Part shown: piece after piece, positions 45,268 to 54,671 of the stretch
How positions within the stretch are numbered: position 1 is the stretch's first letter
Layout of the letters: each line of letters begins with the position of its first letter
NCBI RefSeq assembly: GCF_009663395.1
Contig: NZ_QKNW01000001.1
Span: 682,001-746,000, forward strand
Origin: Halosegnis longus
GTDB taxonomy: Archaea > Halobacteriota > Halobacteria > Halobacteriales > Haloarculaceae
Direction: 5' to 3'
Length of the DNA stretch: 64,000 nucleotides
Notes under the pieces: model-generated
Database searches by the model: none
Told to the model about the DNA's origin: nothing
The model's input: the letters and a program-made list of their open reading frames with translations, nothing else
Made by a program: the position numbers and the translations under genes

Positions 45268-45284
45268 CCTTATTATTAATATAG
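45268..45284 (+). promoter_or_regulatory. TATA-like promoter of the ZIP gene
   Basis: The AT-rich stretch CTTATTATTAATATAGG ends 16 bases before the ATG at 45300, with the TTAATA core about 24 bases upstream. This is close to leaderless spacing. It stands out in the surrounding GC-rich sequence. Confidence 0.5.
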
Positions 45285-45299
45285 GATTCTGAGTTAGTA

Positions 45300-46172
45300 A
45301 TGATAGACGAAACTGCGCGGGCACAGACGAGCGGGCGCTCGCTCGTCGGCGTCGGCGCGACGGTGCTGTTGGTCGTGCTGCTCGCGGTGGGGTACAGCGT
45401 GGGCGAGCGGAAGGTGCTCGTCGTCTCCGCGGTGGCGTTTCTCGCGATGGCCGGCTTCGCCGTGCCGGGTGCACGCGCCGCGGGCAAGCAGAACGCCCGC
45501 CGGCTCGTCTGGGGGTACGGACTGGCCGCCGGCGCGATGGTCACCTCCGCGAGTCTGTTCCTGCTCCCGCAGGCGTTCGCGCTCGGCCAACAGAGCGGCG
45601 GCGTGCTCGGGGCGAAGGCCGGCGGGGTCGGCGTCGCCCTCGGACTGCTCGCGGCTTACGGCGGCCACACCATCGGCCACCGGCTCTCGCACGTCGACTC
45701 GGCGTTCGACAGCACCGCCGCACAGATTACGGCCCACGCCCTCTCCGCGGGGCTCGTCATCGGGACCATCTACGCCGCGCTCCCGACGGTCGGCTACCTG
45801 CTCGGGCTCTCTATCGTCTCGCACAAGGGACCGGCCGGCTACGCCGCGGCGCGGCGGCTCCGCACGGCCGGCAAGCCCGTCTCCGTCCTCCTGCTCCCGG
45901 CAGCCGGCGTCGGGTTGACCGCGATTCCCGTCGCCCTGCTCAATCCGACCTTCTCGATGGAGATGAAGGCGGTCCTGTTCGGGTTCGGAGCCGGCGTGTT
46001 CCTCCACGTCGCGATGGACTTCCTCCCGCAGTGCGAGACCGGGACCGAGGTCGGCGAGGTCGCACAGCTGTCGGAGAACGCCCACGCGCTGCTCGATAAG
46101 CTCCGCGTCCACGCCGTCGCCTCGACCGCGACGGGCGCGCTGGCCGTCGTCGCCGCGTGGCTGCTCATCTGA
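45300..46172 (+). CDS. ZIP-family metal transporter
   Basis: 290 residues with about eight hydrophobic helices. Helices ~4-5 contain GFGAGVFLHVAMDFLPQC late in the chain, and AYGGHTIGHRLSHVDS and IVSHKGPAGYA earlier: the His/Asp-rich spots of ZIP transporters, although shifted from the bacterial HN-HE motif. It should move divalent metals such as zinc or iron into the cytoplasm; the direction and metal are family inference. A variable loop lies between. Confidence 0.82.
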   Translation: MIDETARAQTSGRSLVGVGATVLLVVLLAVGYSVGERKVLVVSAVAFLAMAGFAVPGARAAGKQNARRLVWGYGLAAGAMVTSASLFLLPQAFALGQQSGGVLGAKAGGVGVALGLLAAYGGHTIGHRLSHVDSAFDSTAAQITAHALSAGLVIGTIYAALPTVGYLLGLSIVSHKGPAGYAAARRLRTAGKPVSVLLLPAAGVGLTAIPVALLNPTFSMEMKAVLFGFGAGVFLHVAMDFLPQCETGTEVGEVAQLSENAHALLDKLRVHAVASTATGALAVVAAWLLI

Positions 46173-46255
46173 CGTGTACAGACACGGAGAACGGTTACTC
46201 AAACGCGGATTTGTGTCTCCAGCCGGCTTATCTGCGAGAGCGGTGTAGCCGGAGT

Positions 46256-47005
46256 ATGAGCGACGGAGACCAGTCGACGCGGCGGAGCCTCTTGCGCGCG
46301 ACCGGCGTCGCGGCTGCCGTGGGTCTCGCCGGCTGTACCGGCAGCCCGGGCGGCGGCAACGGAAGTGGTGACACCGGTAGAACCGACACGGAGACGCCGA
46401 CACCGACGGACGCCGAGACGGAGACGCCGACGGACACCGAGACGCCACCACCGGACGACGCAACCGGGCGCGTACACCGCGTCTCAAGCGACGATACCCC
46501 CGACCTCGCCGTCGAGCCGGCGGTGACCGTCGTCGATGCGTTCGTCGCGGCCGACGGCCCGGCGGTGCTTCGGGTCGACGTGGACAATCCGAGCGACGAG
46601 ACCGTGGTCGTCGGAGAGTACCGCGACGTGGTGTTTCAGTACGTGTCGAGCAGCGACTTCACCTACCAGCTGCTCCCCCACTCCGAGCGTTCGACCACGG
46701 GCGTCCCCGAGCGCGAGCGACCGCCGTATCCGACCGAGGAGGGAGAGTCGTGTTGGCGGCTCACCGAGCCGCTGGCCCAGACGACGGAGTACGGGACGGT
46801 CTCGATTCCGGCCGGCGGCACGCTGACCGCGTTCGTCGGGCTGTACGCCAACCCCGACGCGGGGGCGTGTCTCCCGACCGGCGAGTACCGGTTCGAGGCG
46901 ACGTACGCGCTCGAAGAGCCTGTCGGCACGTCGAGCGGGACGGCGACCGAGCAGGAGCGAACGACCGCCGAGTGGGGTTTTTCCCTGTCCGTCGAGTCGC
47001 TATAG
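46256..47005 (+). CDS. Tat lipoprotein, function unknown
   Basis: 249 residues from the ATG at 46256. STRRSLLRATG is a Tat-type motif and the lipobox ends at Cys27 (LAGC). A Thr/Glu/Asp/Pro linker with repeated TETPT units (~38-68) follows, then a beta domain (~75-249) with ADGPAVLRVDVDNPSDETVVV and a Cys pair (ESCWRL, GACLPTGEYRFEA). It looks like a surface immunoglobulin-like protein. Its end overlaps the Nif3-like gene by 6 bases. Confidence 0.83.
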   Translation: MSDGDQSTRRSLLRATGVAAAVGLAGCTGSPGGGNGSGDTGRTDTETPTPTDAETETPTDTETPPPDDATGRVHRVSSDDTPDLAVEPAVTVVDAFVAADGPAVLRVDVDNPSDETVVVGEYRDVVFQYVSSSDFTYQLLPHSERSTTGVPERERPPYPTEEGESCWRLTEPLAQTTEYGTVSIPAGGTLTAFVGLYANPDAGACLPTGEYRFEATYALEEPVGTSSGTATEQERTTAEWGFSLSVESL

Positions 47006-47761
47006 CCCGGTCGGGTGTGAGATGTACGTCGTGTCGAGTCCCCACTCTTCGGCGAGCGACTGGAGCGCCTTCACGCCGAGCGTCTCCGTCGCGTAGTGGC
47101 CGGCGAGAAACACCGAGATGCCCGCCTCCTTCGCCTCGTGGTACGCCGGCTGTTTCCCCTCGCCGGTGACGAGCGCGTCGACGCCCGCCGCGCGCGCCTC
47201 GTCCAGCCAGTCGGTGCCGCTCCCGGTGAGCACCGCGATGTCCGACAGCTCGTCGGGACCGAAATCGAGCACCTGTACGTCACCAGCGCCCTCCAGCGTC
47301 GCGAGTTCCTCACGGAGATCTACCGTCGAGAACGGCGTCTCGGCGCGGCCGCGCTGGCCGGCGTGACCCGGTCCGCTCTCGCCGAACGGTGCGACGATAT
47401 CGAGTCCGAGTCGGTCACACAGTCGGGCGGCGTTGCCGTACTCGTCGTGGGCGTCGAGGGGTGCGTGGGCGGCGTACAGCGCGATGTCGTTATCGAGCAG
47501 GGCTCGGACGCGCTCGTACTCCTTGCCCGTCACGCGGTCGATGCCACCCCACGAGATGCCGTGGTGGACGACGAGCGCGTCCGCGTCGGCGGCGGCCGCC
47601 TGTTCGAACGTCTCCACGACCCCGTCGACGGCGAAGGCGACGCGGTCCACGTCTGCGCGTTCCGGGCCGACCTGGAGTCCGTTGACGGCGTAATCCGCGC
47701 CGGCCCACTGGTCGACCTGCAGTTCGGTGTCGAGACGGTCGACGAACTCGGAGAGGTGCAT
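47000..47761 (-). CDS. Nif3-like dinuclear metal protein
   Basis: 253 residues. The Nif3/DUF34 family forms a toroidal hexamer with two metal ions per subunit. The metal ligands are visible: VVHHGISW (His-His), LYAAHAPLDAHDEYGN (His..Asp), and the C-terminal VFLAGHYATETLG (His..Glu). The cellular function is not settled; GTP cyclohydrolase II-like activity has been suggested for relatives. The agmatinase gene lies upstream on the same strand 24 bases away. Confidence 0.9.
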   Translation of the reverse strand: MHLSEFVDRLDTELQVDQWAGADYAVNGLQVGPERADVDRVAFAVDGVVETFEQAAAADADALVVHHGISWGGIDRVTGKEYERVRALLDNDIALYAAHAPLDAHDEYGNAARLCDRLGLDIVAPFGESGPGHAGQRGRAETPFSTVDLREELATLEGAGDVQVLDFGPDELSDIAVLTGSGTDWLDEARAAGVDALVTGEGKQPAYHEAKEAGISVFLAGHYATETLGVKALQSLAEEWGLDTTYISHPTGL

Positions 47762-47785
47762 ACCGGAGCCAGGAGAGCGAGGGTG

Positions 47786-48598
47786 TTAGGCGCTCGGCTC
47801 CGCCGCGTGGGTGAAGACGAACTCCCGGAGCAGTTTGCCCGCGAGCGCGGCCGCCTGCCCGTCGTCGCGGTCGTTCACCTCGACGGTGTCGAAGGCGAGA
47901 CAGTGGGGCGCGACGGACCGCACCACGTCGCGCATCTCGCGCGACGTAAGCCCGAACGGCTCCGTCGTGCCGGTCCCGGGCGCGAACGCCGGGTCCGCGC
48001 CGTCGATATCGACCGAGAGGTACACCTCGCCGTCGAGGTCGGGCGTCCACTCGGCCACGTCCTCGGGCGGGACGACGGTCACGTCTGTTTCGGCGGCGCG
48101 TTCGTACTCCTCGGGCGAGCCGGTGCGTGCCCCGACGATGACGGCCTCGTCTGCAACGTCGAGGGCGTGGCGGGTCGCCGTGGCGTGTGACAGCTCGTTG
48201 CCGTCGTACTCGGTGCGCAGATCGAGGTGGGCGTCGACGGTGAGGAACACGTCGGGGTCGGCCGCGCGCACGCCGGCGACGGAGACGGTGTGTTCACCGC
48301 CGACCAGCAGTGGCGTCACGTCGTCGTCGTGCCACTCCCGGAGGTCGGCCTCCAGGAAGTCGAGATACTCGCCGGCGTCGTCCCACGCGTGGAGGTCGCC
48401 GGCGTCGTGGACTGAGTGGTCGGTGAAGAAGGAATTCGTTCGGCGGTCGTAGTCGTCGAAGGTCCGCGCGAACCGGCGGATACGGTCTGGGCCGAACCGC
48501 GTCCCCGGCTGGAAGGTGGTCGATACGTCGAGCGGTGCACCGACGACGGCGTACTCCGCGTCGTCGGGTGCGGCGTTCGCGCCCGGAAACTGAGACAT
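47786..48598 (-). CDS. speB: Agmatinase-family ureohydrolase
   Basis: 270 residues. The dinuclear Mn site is formed by His103 (GGEHTVSV), Asp122, His124 and Asp126 (VDAHLDL), and Asp197/Asp199 (VDIDGADP). In haloarchaea the gene sits next to aIF5A and its product has been linked to hypusine formation on aIF5A from an agmatine-derived intermediate. Here aIF5A is only 21 bases upstream, so the two are co-transcribed. The exact substrate (agmatine or an aIF5A-bound guanidino group) is not shown by sequence. Confidence 0.9.
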   Translation of the reverse strand: MSQFPGANAAPDDAEYAVVGAPLDVSTTFQPGTRFGPDRIRRFARTFDDYDRRTNSFFTDHSVHDAGDLHAWDDAGEYLDFLEADLREWHDDDVTPLLVGGEHTVSVAGVRAADPDVFLTVDAHLDLRTEYDGNELSHATATRHALDVADEAVIVGARTGSPEEYERAAETDVTVVPPEDVAEWTPDLDGEVYLSVDIDGADPAFAPGTGTTEPFGLTSREMRDVVRSVAPHCLAFDTVEVNDRDDGQAAALAGKLLREFVFTHAAEPSA

Positions 48599-48619
48599 GG
48601 CCGGGCTTCGACGCGCAGC

Positions 48620-48997
48620 TTAAACGACCTTGCGCTGGTCTTCGTACTCGAGGAACTCGATTTCGTCGTCGGCCGACACGTCGAGGTCGTCCGGGACGCG
48701 CATCGTGAACGTCTCGTAGGTTTCGAGGTCCATCACCTGCATCTCGCCGGAGCTGGTGGAGACGACCTGCCCCTGCTTGCGCGTGATGATGGGAACCCAC
48801 ACCTTCGCGTCGACGGGGTTCGTGAAGTTGCGCTTTTGACCGCCGTCGAAGACGCCCTGCCCCTCGACGCGGGCCTTCGCGCTGCCGTGCTTGCCCGGCT
48901 TCGACGTGCTGTAGGCGGTGATGACCGACGGCGTGTCGTTGATCATCACGTAGTTACCTTCCTGCAGTTCGCGGACCTCGGTCTGCTCTCGTGCCAT
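48620..48997 (-). CDS. eif5A: Translation factor aIF5A
   Basis: 125 residues. The SH3-like N-domain has the hypusine loop [12 protein letters not shown] with the modified lysine at Lys36; the C-terminal OB domain ends [16 protein letters not shown]. It relieves ribosome stalling and supports peptide-bond formation and termination. The modification requires deoxyhypusine-synthase-type chemistry; the nearby agmatinase supports an agmatine-based route. Confidence 0.95.
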   Translation of the reverse strand: MAREQTEVRELQEGNYVMINDTPSVITAYSTSKPGKHGSAKARVEGQGVFDGGQKRNFTNPVDAKVWVPIITRKQGQVVSTSSGEMQVMDLETYETFTMRVPDDLDVSADDEIEFLEYEDQRKVV

Positions 48998-49041
48998 AAT
49001 CCTGCATTTCCGCCTTGTCGGTATAAACGGTACGATACCCC

Positions 49042-50103
49042 TCAGGCGCGGCGTTCGAGAAACGCGTCCAGTCGGGCGAGTCCGTCCGCCAACTCCTCGC
49101 TCGCCAGCCCGAACCCGATGCGGAATCGACCCGGAACCCCGAAGCCGTCACCCGGGGCGAGCAACACCGACTCCTCGCGGACGAACGCCTCACAGAACTC
49201 CCGGCCGGTCTCGAAGCCATCGGGCACGGTCGGGAACCCGTTGACGCCCGTGGGTTCGCGCCACGACATACCGTGGTCGGCGAGGAACGCACCCACGCGC
49301 TCGCGGTGATCGCGTGCCTGCGCGCGGTTCTCGGCCAGAATCTCCGCTTCGCGGTCGAGCGCCTGCTTCGCGACGTGTTGGCCGAACGTCGACGGCGAGA
49401 TGGTGGTGTAGTCCTTCCAGTTGGCGGCCGCGTCGACGACCTCCTCGGGCCCGGCGACCCAGCCGAACCGACAGCCGGCGAGTCCGTGCGCCTTCGTCAC
49501 CGACGAGGTGGAGATGCCGTACTCGCCAAAGGAGGCGACCGGCGGGAGCGGCTCCTCCGCGAGCAGTCGGTACACCTCATCACACAGCAGGTAGGTGTCG
49601 TTGTCGGCGGCGATGTCGTACAGCTCCCGCATCGTCGCCTCGTCGAGATACCGCCCGGTCGGGTTGTTCGGGTTGTTGACGACGAGTACCGCCGTTTCGG
49701 GGCGAAGGGCGTCCTGCACGCGGTCGGTGTCGAGGCTCCACGCCGGCGGGTCGAGGTCGACGGTCGTCACCTCGCCGAAGGCGTCGGGAACGGCAGACAG
49801 CGACTGATACGTCGGCGTGACGGTGACGGCGTGGTCGCCCATCAGCGCGGCGAACGTCGTGAAGTTGGCCTCCTGTGCGCCACAGGTGAACAGCACCTCG
49901 TCGCCCGACCGGCCGTAGCGGGCGGCGACCTGCTCGCGCAGATCGGGGTCGCCGCCGGTCGGAATCACGTAGCCGAGTTCTCCGGGGTCGGTGTCGAACT
50001 CCGCGGTCGAACGGGATTCGATGCCCGACTCCGCGAGCATGATGTCGGCGTCGTGTTCGAAGCGGTCGAAGAAACGCTCCAGCTCGAACGGCTCGATGTC
50101 CAT
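49042..50103 (-). CDS. Class I/II aminotransferase (PLP)
   Basis: 353 residues from the ATG at 50103 ([20 protein letters not shown]). Fold type I signatures: [21 protein letters not shown], the PLP lysine in [17 protein letters not shown] and the C-terminal RIGFG with the substrate-binding Arg. It resembles aspartate/aromatic-type transaminases of haloarchaea. Substrate unknown. The gene is divergent from crtD with 132 bases between the starts; I see no clear TATA box there. Confidence 0.9.
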   Translation of the reverse strand: MDIEPFELERFFDRFEHDADIMLAESGIESRSTAEFDTDPGELGYVIPTGGDPDLREQVAARYGRSGDEVLFTCGAQEANFTTFAALMGDHAVTVTPTYQSLSAVPDAFGEVTTVDLDPPAWSLDTDRVQDALRPETAVLVVNNPNNPTGRYLDEATMRELYDIAADNDTYLLCDEVYRLLAEEPLPPVASFGEYGISTSSVTKAHGLAGCRFGWVAGPEEVVDAAANWKDYTTISPSTFGQHVAKQALDREAEILAENRAQARDHRERVGAFLADHGMSWREPTGVNGFPTVPDGFETGREFCEAFVREESVLLAPGDGFGVPGRFRIGFGLASEELADGLARLDAFLERRA

Positions 50104-50235
50104 ACCGGACCTTCGGAGCCGGGAGGATAGCCCTGTCGGGGGAGGTGTCGCACGCAGACGGACAGAATTCGACGCCCGCGGTCGGTTCGGGGCGGCCACC
50201 GGTGGCTTTTCGACACTGTGGCCCCATCTTCCGGT

Positions 50236-51840
50236 ATGTCACGCTCCGAGTCGATAGCCGTCATCGGGAGCGGCTTCGGCGGCCTCTCGACGGCCTGTTA
50301 TCTAGCCGACGCCGGCTTCGACGTCACCGTCTACGAACAACACGACCAACTGGGCGGGCGGGCGTCCTCGCTCCAGCGCGACGGCTTCCGCTTCGACATG
50401 GGTCCGTCGTGGTATCTGATGCCCGACGTGTTCGAGCGCTTCTTCGACCACTTCGGCCGGGAGCCGGGCGACTACTACGACCTCCAGCGGCTCGACCCCC
50501 ACTACCGCATCTTCTTCAAGAACGACCAGCGGGCGGCCAGCGACGGCGGGGTTGCAAGCGAAACGGCCCCCGGCTTCGGTGAGGAGGCGGGCGCACGCTA
50601 CGTCGACATGCTCCCGGACCTCTCGAAGAACGTCGAGACGTTCGAGGCAATCGAGGCGGGCGCGGGCGAGAAGCTGGAGTCGTATCTCGACACCTCCGGC
50701 GTCCACTACGAGACGGCGATGGAGCATTTCGTCTACGAGGACCGCCCCCGGCTGCGCGACTGGGTCGACCTCGACGTGATGCGCGCCGCCCCCATCGGCC
50801 TCCAGCTGCTCGGCACGATGGACGACTACGTGGCCGACTACTTCGACAATCCGCGGCTCCAGCAGATTATGCAGTACACGCTGGTGTTTTTGGGTGGTTC
50901 CCCGAAGAACACGCCGGCACTGTACAACATGATGAGCCACGTCGATTTCAACATGGGCGTCTTCTACCCCGAGGGCGGTGACCCGACCGCGGCGACCCGC
51001 GAGCAGATGCACGTCGGCGACGGCGAGGTGTCCGGGCTGGCGGCCGTCGTCGCGTCGCTGGTCGACCTCGGCCGCGACCTCGGCGTCACCTTCGAGACCA
51101 ACGCCGAGGTGACCGAAATCATCTCCCGCCGCGAGGGCTTCGACGTCGAATTCGCCGACGGCGAGCGCGCGAGCGCTGGGCGTGTCGTCTCCGACGCCGA
51201 CTACGCCCACACCGAACAGGAACTGCTCCCCGAACACGAGCGGGGCTACGACGCCGACTACTGGGAGTCGCGGACGTACGCGCCCTCGGCGTTTCTCATG
51301 TACATGGGCGTCGAAGGTGACATCGACCCCATCGAACACCACACGCTCGTCCTGCCGAACGACTGGGACCCCCACTTCGAGCAGATTTTCGACGAGCCGG
51401 CGTGGCCCGACGACCCCGCCTACTACGTCTGTGCCCCCTCACAGACCGACGAGTCGGTCGCACCCGAGGGTCACTCGAACCTGTTCGTGCTCGTCCCCAT
51501 CGCCCCCGGACTGGAGGACACCGACGAGATCCGCCGAGAGTACCGCGAGACGGTGCTCGATGACCTGAAAGCGAACACGGGCGTCGACCTCCGTGACCGC
51601 ATCGTCGTCGAAGAGCAGTTCTCCGTCGACGACTTCGCGAGCCGGTACAACTCCATGCAGGGGACCGCACTCGGGATGGCCCACACGCTCCGCCAGACGG
51701 CGCTGCTCCGGCCGCCCCACCGCTCGAAGCAGCTCGACGGGCTCTACTTCACGGGGTCGTACACGACACCCGGTATCGGCGTCCCGATGTGTCTGATTTC
51801 GGGCGAACACACCGCCGACGCACTCATCGACGACGCCTGA
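50236..51840 (+). CDS. crtD: Carotenoid 3,4-desaturase (CrtD)
   Basis: 534 residues from the ATG at 50236. The FAD-binding GxGFGGLSTACYLADAG motif and the downstream LGGRASSLQRDGFRFDMGPSWYL block are those of CrtI/CrtD desaturases; the C-terminus has YFTGSYTTPGIGVPMCLISG. Its place before lyeJ and cruF matches the haloarchaeal bacterioruberin set, where CrtD desaturates the C50 intermediate. A role as phytoene desaturase cannot be fully excluded. It ends directly at the ATG of the next gene. Confidence 0.9.
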   Translation: MSRSESIAVIGSGFGGLSTACYLADAGFDVTVYEQHDQLGGRASSLQRDGFRFDMGPSWYLMPDVFERFFDHFGREPGDYYDLQRLDPHYRIFFKNDQRAASDGGVASETAPGFGEEAGARYVDMLPDLSKNVETFEAIEAGAGEKLESYLDTSGVHYETAMEHFVYEDRPRLRDWVDLDVMRAAPIGLQLLGTMDDYVADYFDNPRLQQIMQYTLVFLGGSPKNTPALYNMMSHVDFNMGVFYPEGGDPTAATREQMHVGDGEVSGLAAVVASLVDLGRDLGVTFETNAEVTEIISRREGFDVEFADGERASAGRVVSDADYAHTEQELLPEHERGYDADYWESRTYAPSAFLMYMGVEGDIDPIEHHTLVLPNDWDPHFEQIFDEPAWPDDPAYYVCAPSQTDESVAPEGHSNLFVLVPIAPGLEDTDEIRREYRETVLDDLKANTGVDLRDRIVVEEQFSVDDFASRYNSMQGTALGMAHTLRQTALLRPPHRSKQLDGLYFTGSYTTPGIGVPMCLISGEHTADALIDDA

Positions 51841-52704
51841 ATGAGCAGTCTCGGCATCGTTCCGGGTCGCGACACGCGACTCGGCTATCTGCTCCGCGTC
51901 TCGCGGCCCCGGTTCTGGCTGTATCTGGCCGGCCCGGTCGTCGTCGGCGTCGCCTACGCCGCACAGACGCGGGGCGAGCTATTCGCGCCCGTCGCCGTCG
52001 CGCTGTTCGTCTACTTCCTGCTCCCGGCGAACGTCTTCCTCTACGGCGTCAACGACATCTTCGACCGCGACGTGGACGCCGCGAACCCGAAGAAAGCGGA
52101 ACAGGAGGTGCGCTATCGCGGGGACGCGACGGTTCCGGTAGCTGTCGCCGTGACCGGGCTTGCGGGGCTGGCCTTCCTCCCACTCCTGCCGACTGCGGGC
52201 GCGGTCGCGATGGTTGCCTTCCTCGTACTGGGTGCGGAGTACTCGGCTCCGCCGCTGCGATTCAAGACCCACCCCGGTCTCGACTCGCTGTCGAACGGGC
52301 TGTACGTCCTGCCGGGCGTGGTCGCGTACGCCGCCCTCGCCGGGGAAGCCCCGCCGCTGCTCGCGCTCGCCGGCGGCTGGCTGTGGGCGATGGCGATGCA
52401 CACCTTCTCGGCGATTCCGGACATCGAACCGGACCGCGCGACCGGCATCGAGACGACCGCAACCCGACTCGGGGAGTCCCGGACCTACGCCTACTGCGCG
52501 GCGCTGTGGCTCGGGGCGGCCGTCGCGTTCGCTCTTCTCCACCCGTTCTTGGGTGCGGTGTTCGCCTTCTATCCCGTCTTCGTCGCGGGCATCGCGCTCT
52601 CCGACGTGCGCGTCGACCGCGCCTACTGGTGGTTCCCCGCGGTGAACACCGTCGCCGGCGCGCTGCTCACGAACGCCGCACTCTGGGTGCTCATCTATGG
52701 CTGA
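51841..52704 (+). CDS. lyeJ: Lycopene elongase/1,2-hydratase (UbiA-type, LyeJ)
   Basis: 287 residues with about eight membrane helices. The UbiA prenyltransferase Asp motifs are visible: NDIFDRDVDAANPKK (first) and DIEPDRATGIETTA (second). In the Haloarcula pathway the enzyme adds C5 units to both ends of lycopene and hydrates them. It starts one base after crtD and overlaps cruF by 8 bases, a typical operon. Confidence 0.92.
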   Translation: MSSLGIVPGRDTRLGYLLRVSRPRFWLYLAGPVVVGVAYAAQTRGELFAPVAVALFVYFLLPANVFLYGVNDIFDRDVDAANPKKAEQEVRYRGDATVPVAVAVTGLAGLAFLPLLPTAGAVAMVAFLVLGAEYSAPPLRFKTHPGLDSLSNGLYVLPGVVAYAALAGEAPPLLALAGGWLWAMAMHTFSAIPDIEPDRATGIETTATRLGESRTYAYCAALWLGAAVAFALLHPFLGAVFAFYPVFVAGIALSDVRVDRAYWWFPAVNTVAGALLTNAALWVLIYG

Positions 52705-53557
52705 CCGGGCACGGATTGAGCGCCGGCTGAACGACCTCGTCTCGGAGAATCGGTTTACCATCGCCGTCTTCTTCCCGCTCGTCGGCGCGGTGATGCTGCT
52801 CGCGAGCGCCGAGCGGGTCCTCATTCCGGACCCGCTCGTCTTCCATCCGCTGCTCGTCATCTTCGGGACGGCCGTGATGCGGCTCCCGCTCATCGTCGGC
52901 TTGCTCCCGCTCGTGGGGCGGCGCGCCGCCGGAGCAATCGGGCTGCTCACGCTGTACGCCTACGCCATCGAGTATATCGGCACGACCACCGGTCTGCCGT
53001 ACGGCGTCTTCGAGTACGGCATCGACCTCGGGCCGATGCTGCTGGGGAAGGTGCCGTTCGGCCTCCCCATCTTCTTTCTCCCGCTGGTGGCGAACGCGTA
53101 TCTGCTCTGTCTGCTCCTGCTCGGCGAGCGAGCGCGGGCCGCACTCGTGCGCGTGCCGGCCGTCATCGCGACGGTGTTGCTGATGGACCTCGTGCTCGAC
53201 CCCGGTGCCGTCGCCATCGGCTTCTGGGAATACGACCTCACGGCGACGCCGCTCGCGGTGTGGCCGTACAATTCGGGGGTTGCCTTCTACGGCGTTCCGC
53301 TGTCGAACTACGCGGGGTGGGTGGTGTCCGCGACGGTGGCGGTCGTCACCCTGGACGCGGCGTTCGAGTGGATCGACCTCCGGGCGCGTCTCGATTCGTG
53401 TGCGTTCATGCTCGATGACCTCGTCTCCTTCGTCCTGCTGTGGGGCGTCATCAACGCCGTCTACGCCCAGTGGGCTCCGGTTGCGTTGGCGGCGCTGCTC
53501 GGGGTTGGACTCTGGTACACGGACAGATTCGACGTGCCGGCCCCGCCGTGGCTCTGA
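52697..53557 (+). CDS. cruF: Bisanhydrobacterioruberin hydratase (CruF-type)
   Basis: 286 residues with about seven hydrophobic helices. It contains NTVAGL-free but family-like stretches such as EYIGTTTGLPYGVFEYGIDLGP and LDLVLDPGAVAIGFWEYD, as in CruF/DUF422 carotenoid hydratases. It catalyses the last hydration giving bacterioruberin, the C50 membrane pigment. It overlaps lyeJ by 8 bases and stops exactly where the convergent crtB stop begins. Confidence 0.9.
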   Translation: MADRARIERRLNDLVSENRFTIAVFFPLVGAVMLLASAERVLIPDPLVFHPLLVIFGTAVMRLPLIVGLLPLVGRRAAGAIGLLTLYAYAIEYIGTTTGLPYGVFEYGIDLGPMLLGKVPFGLPIFFLPLVANAYLLCLLLLGERARAALVRVPAVIATVLLMDLVLDPGAVAIGFWEYDLTATPLAVWPYNSGVAFYGVPLSNYAGWVVSATVAVVTLDAAFEWIDLRARLDSCAFMLDDLVSFVLLWGVINAVYAQWAPVALAALLGVGLWYTDRFDVPAPPWL

Positions 53558-54505
53558 TTACTGAGTCGGCGACGGCGAGACGCCTTCCCCGCGGGTCCGG
53601 GTCTCGGCGTTCGGCACGGAGGACACCTTCGCGAACACCGCCTCGGGGTCTTTGTTCCAGATCCAGTGCCAGCGGGCACGCGCCAGCAGCGAAATCTTGC
53701 GGGGCTTGGAGATGCTCGGCGTCGCGGTGAGCGTGTCGTAGTCGCGCTCGCGGATGAGCCGGTGGTGGTCGGCATAGAGGATGGCCGACACGAGAATGGC
53801 GAACTGACAGTCGCGGGGGAGATAGGCGATGCCCTTGATTCCCTCCGCGTAGAGCTTCTCCGTCCGGTTCAGTTCCGCCTCCATCGCCTTCCGGAACGCC
53901 GGGGTCGGCTCCTTGTTCCGAATGTCCTCGACGCCGGAGCCGAACCGCTCGAGCGTGTCGATCGGGAGATACACGCGGTCGAGCTCGTCGATGTCTTCGC
54001 CCACGTCCCGCAGGAAGTTCGTCATCTGGAACGCCTCGCCCAGTTTGCGAGCGTGCGGAAGCGCGAGCGACACGTCGTCCGGCTCCATCACGTAGCTCAT
54101 CATGACGCCGACCGCGGCCGCGGAGCCGCGCATGTAGCCGCGCACCTCCTCGAACGTCTGGTAGCGGTTCTTGTCGATGTCGGCGATCATCGCGTCGATG
54201 AACGTGTGAATCTCCTCGTCGGGAATCCCGTACGCCTCGCGCATCTCCGAGAACGCCGTCAACACCGGGTCGTCGCTGTCGCCGCCGAGGGCGGCCTCGC
54301 GAATCTCCTCCAGTTCGGCCCGCTGGTCGGCCGGCGAGGCGTCGCCGGCGTCGTCCACGACCTCGTCCGCGACACGGAAAAACGCGTACAGCACGTAGGT
54401 TGCCTCCCGAACTCGCGTCGGTAGCACGCGGGTAGCATACCAGAAGGTCTTACCCGTCGTCTTGTGAATCGATTTGCTCTCGGCGAGCTGGGAATCGTCA
54501 ACCAT
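53558..54505 (-). CDS. crtB: Phytoene synthase
   Basis: 315 residues. It joins two geranylgeranyl diphosphates to phytoene, the first step of carotenoid synthesis. The trans-isoprenyl motifs are seen: FRVADEVVDD (~44-53) and NFLRDVGEDIDELDRVYLP, with YMRGSAAAVGVMM between. It is transcribed towards crtD-lyeJ-cruF and shares no spacer with cruF. A TATA element lies about 30 bases upstream of its ATG. Confidence 0.93.
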   Translation of the reverse strand: MVDDSQLAESKSIHKTTGKTFWYATRVLPTRVREATYVLYAFFRVADEVVDDAGDASPADQRAELEEIREAALGGDSDDPVLTAFSEMREAYGIPDEEIHTFIDAMIADIDKNRYQTFEEVRGYMRGSAAAVGVMMSYVMEPDDVSLALPHARKLGEAFQMTNFLRDVGEDIDELDRVYLPIDTLERFGSGVEDIRNKEPTPAFRKAMEAELNRTEKLYAEGIKGIAYLPRDCQFAILVSAILYADHHRLIRERDYDTLTATPSISKPRKISLLARARWHWIWNKDPEAVFAKVSSVPNAETRTRGEGVSPSPTQ

Positions 54506-54532
54506 TCGTTGTGTGACCTACGGACTCATTTG

Positions 54533-54540
54533 GCTTATAG
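54533..54540 (-). promoter_or_regulatory. TATA box of crtB
   Basis: On the minus strand CTATAAGC ends about 28 bases before the ATG at 54505, fitting a leaderless start. A separate plus-strand TATA-like element (TTTTTAGTAT, 54637-54646) about 27 bases before 54672 should serve the UspA gene. The two promoters share this 166-base region. Confidence 0.5.
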
Positions 54541-54671
54541 CTTCCTCGATTCTGGCCCCTCACAGCCAACGTATCCCGGTTTCGTCGGTTCACAGACCAC
54601 GCATTCGGAGACGACCGCGGCCGCGCGGGGGAGATGGCTTTTTAGTATCGCGCCGTGTGACCTGTGCTCGT

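Noticed and set aside
46380-46450. Tandem DNA repeat in the lipoprotein linker (gacaccgagacg-like units)
   Set aside because: It is the coding of the Thr/Glu/Pro linker after the lipobox, as in other lipoproteins in the window, and is not a CRISPR or satellite.
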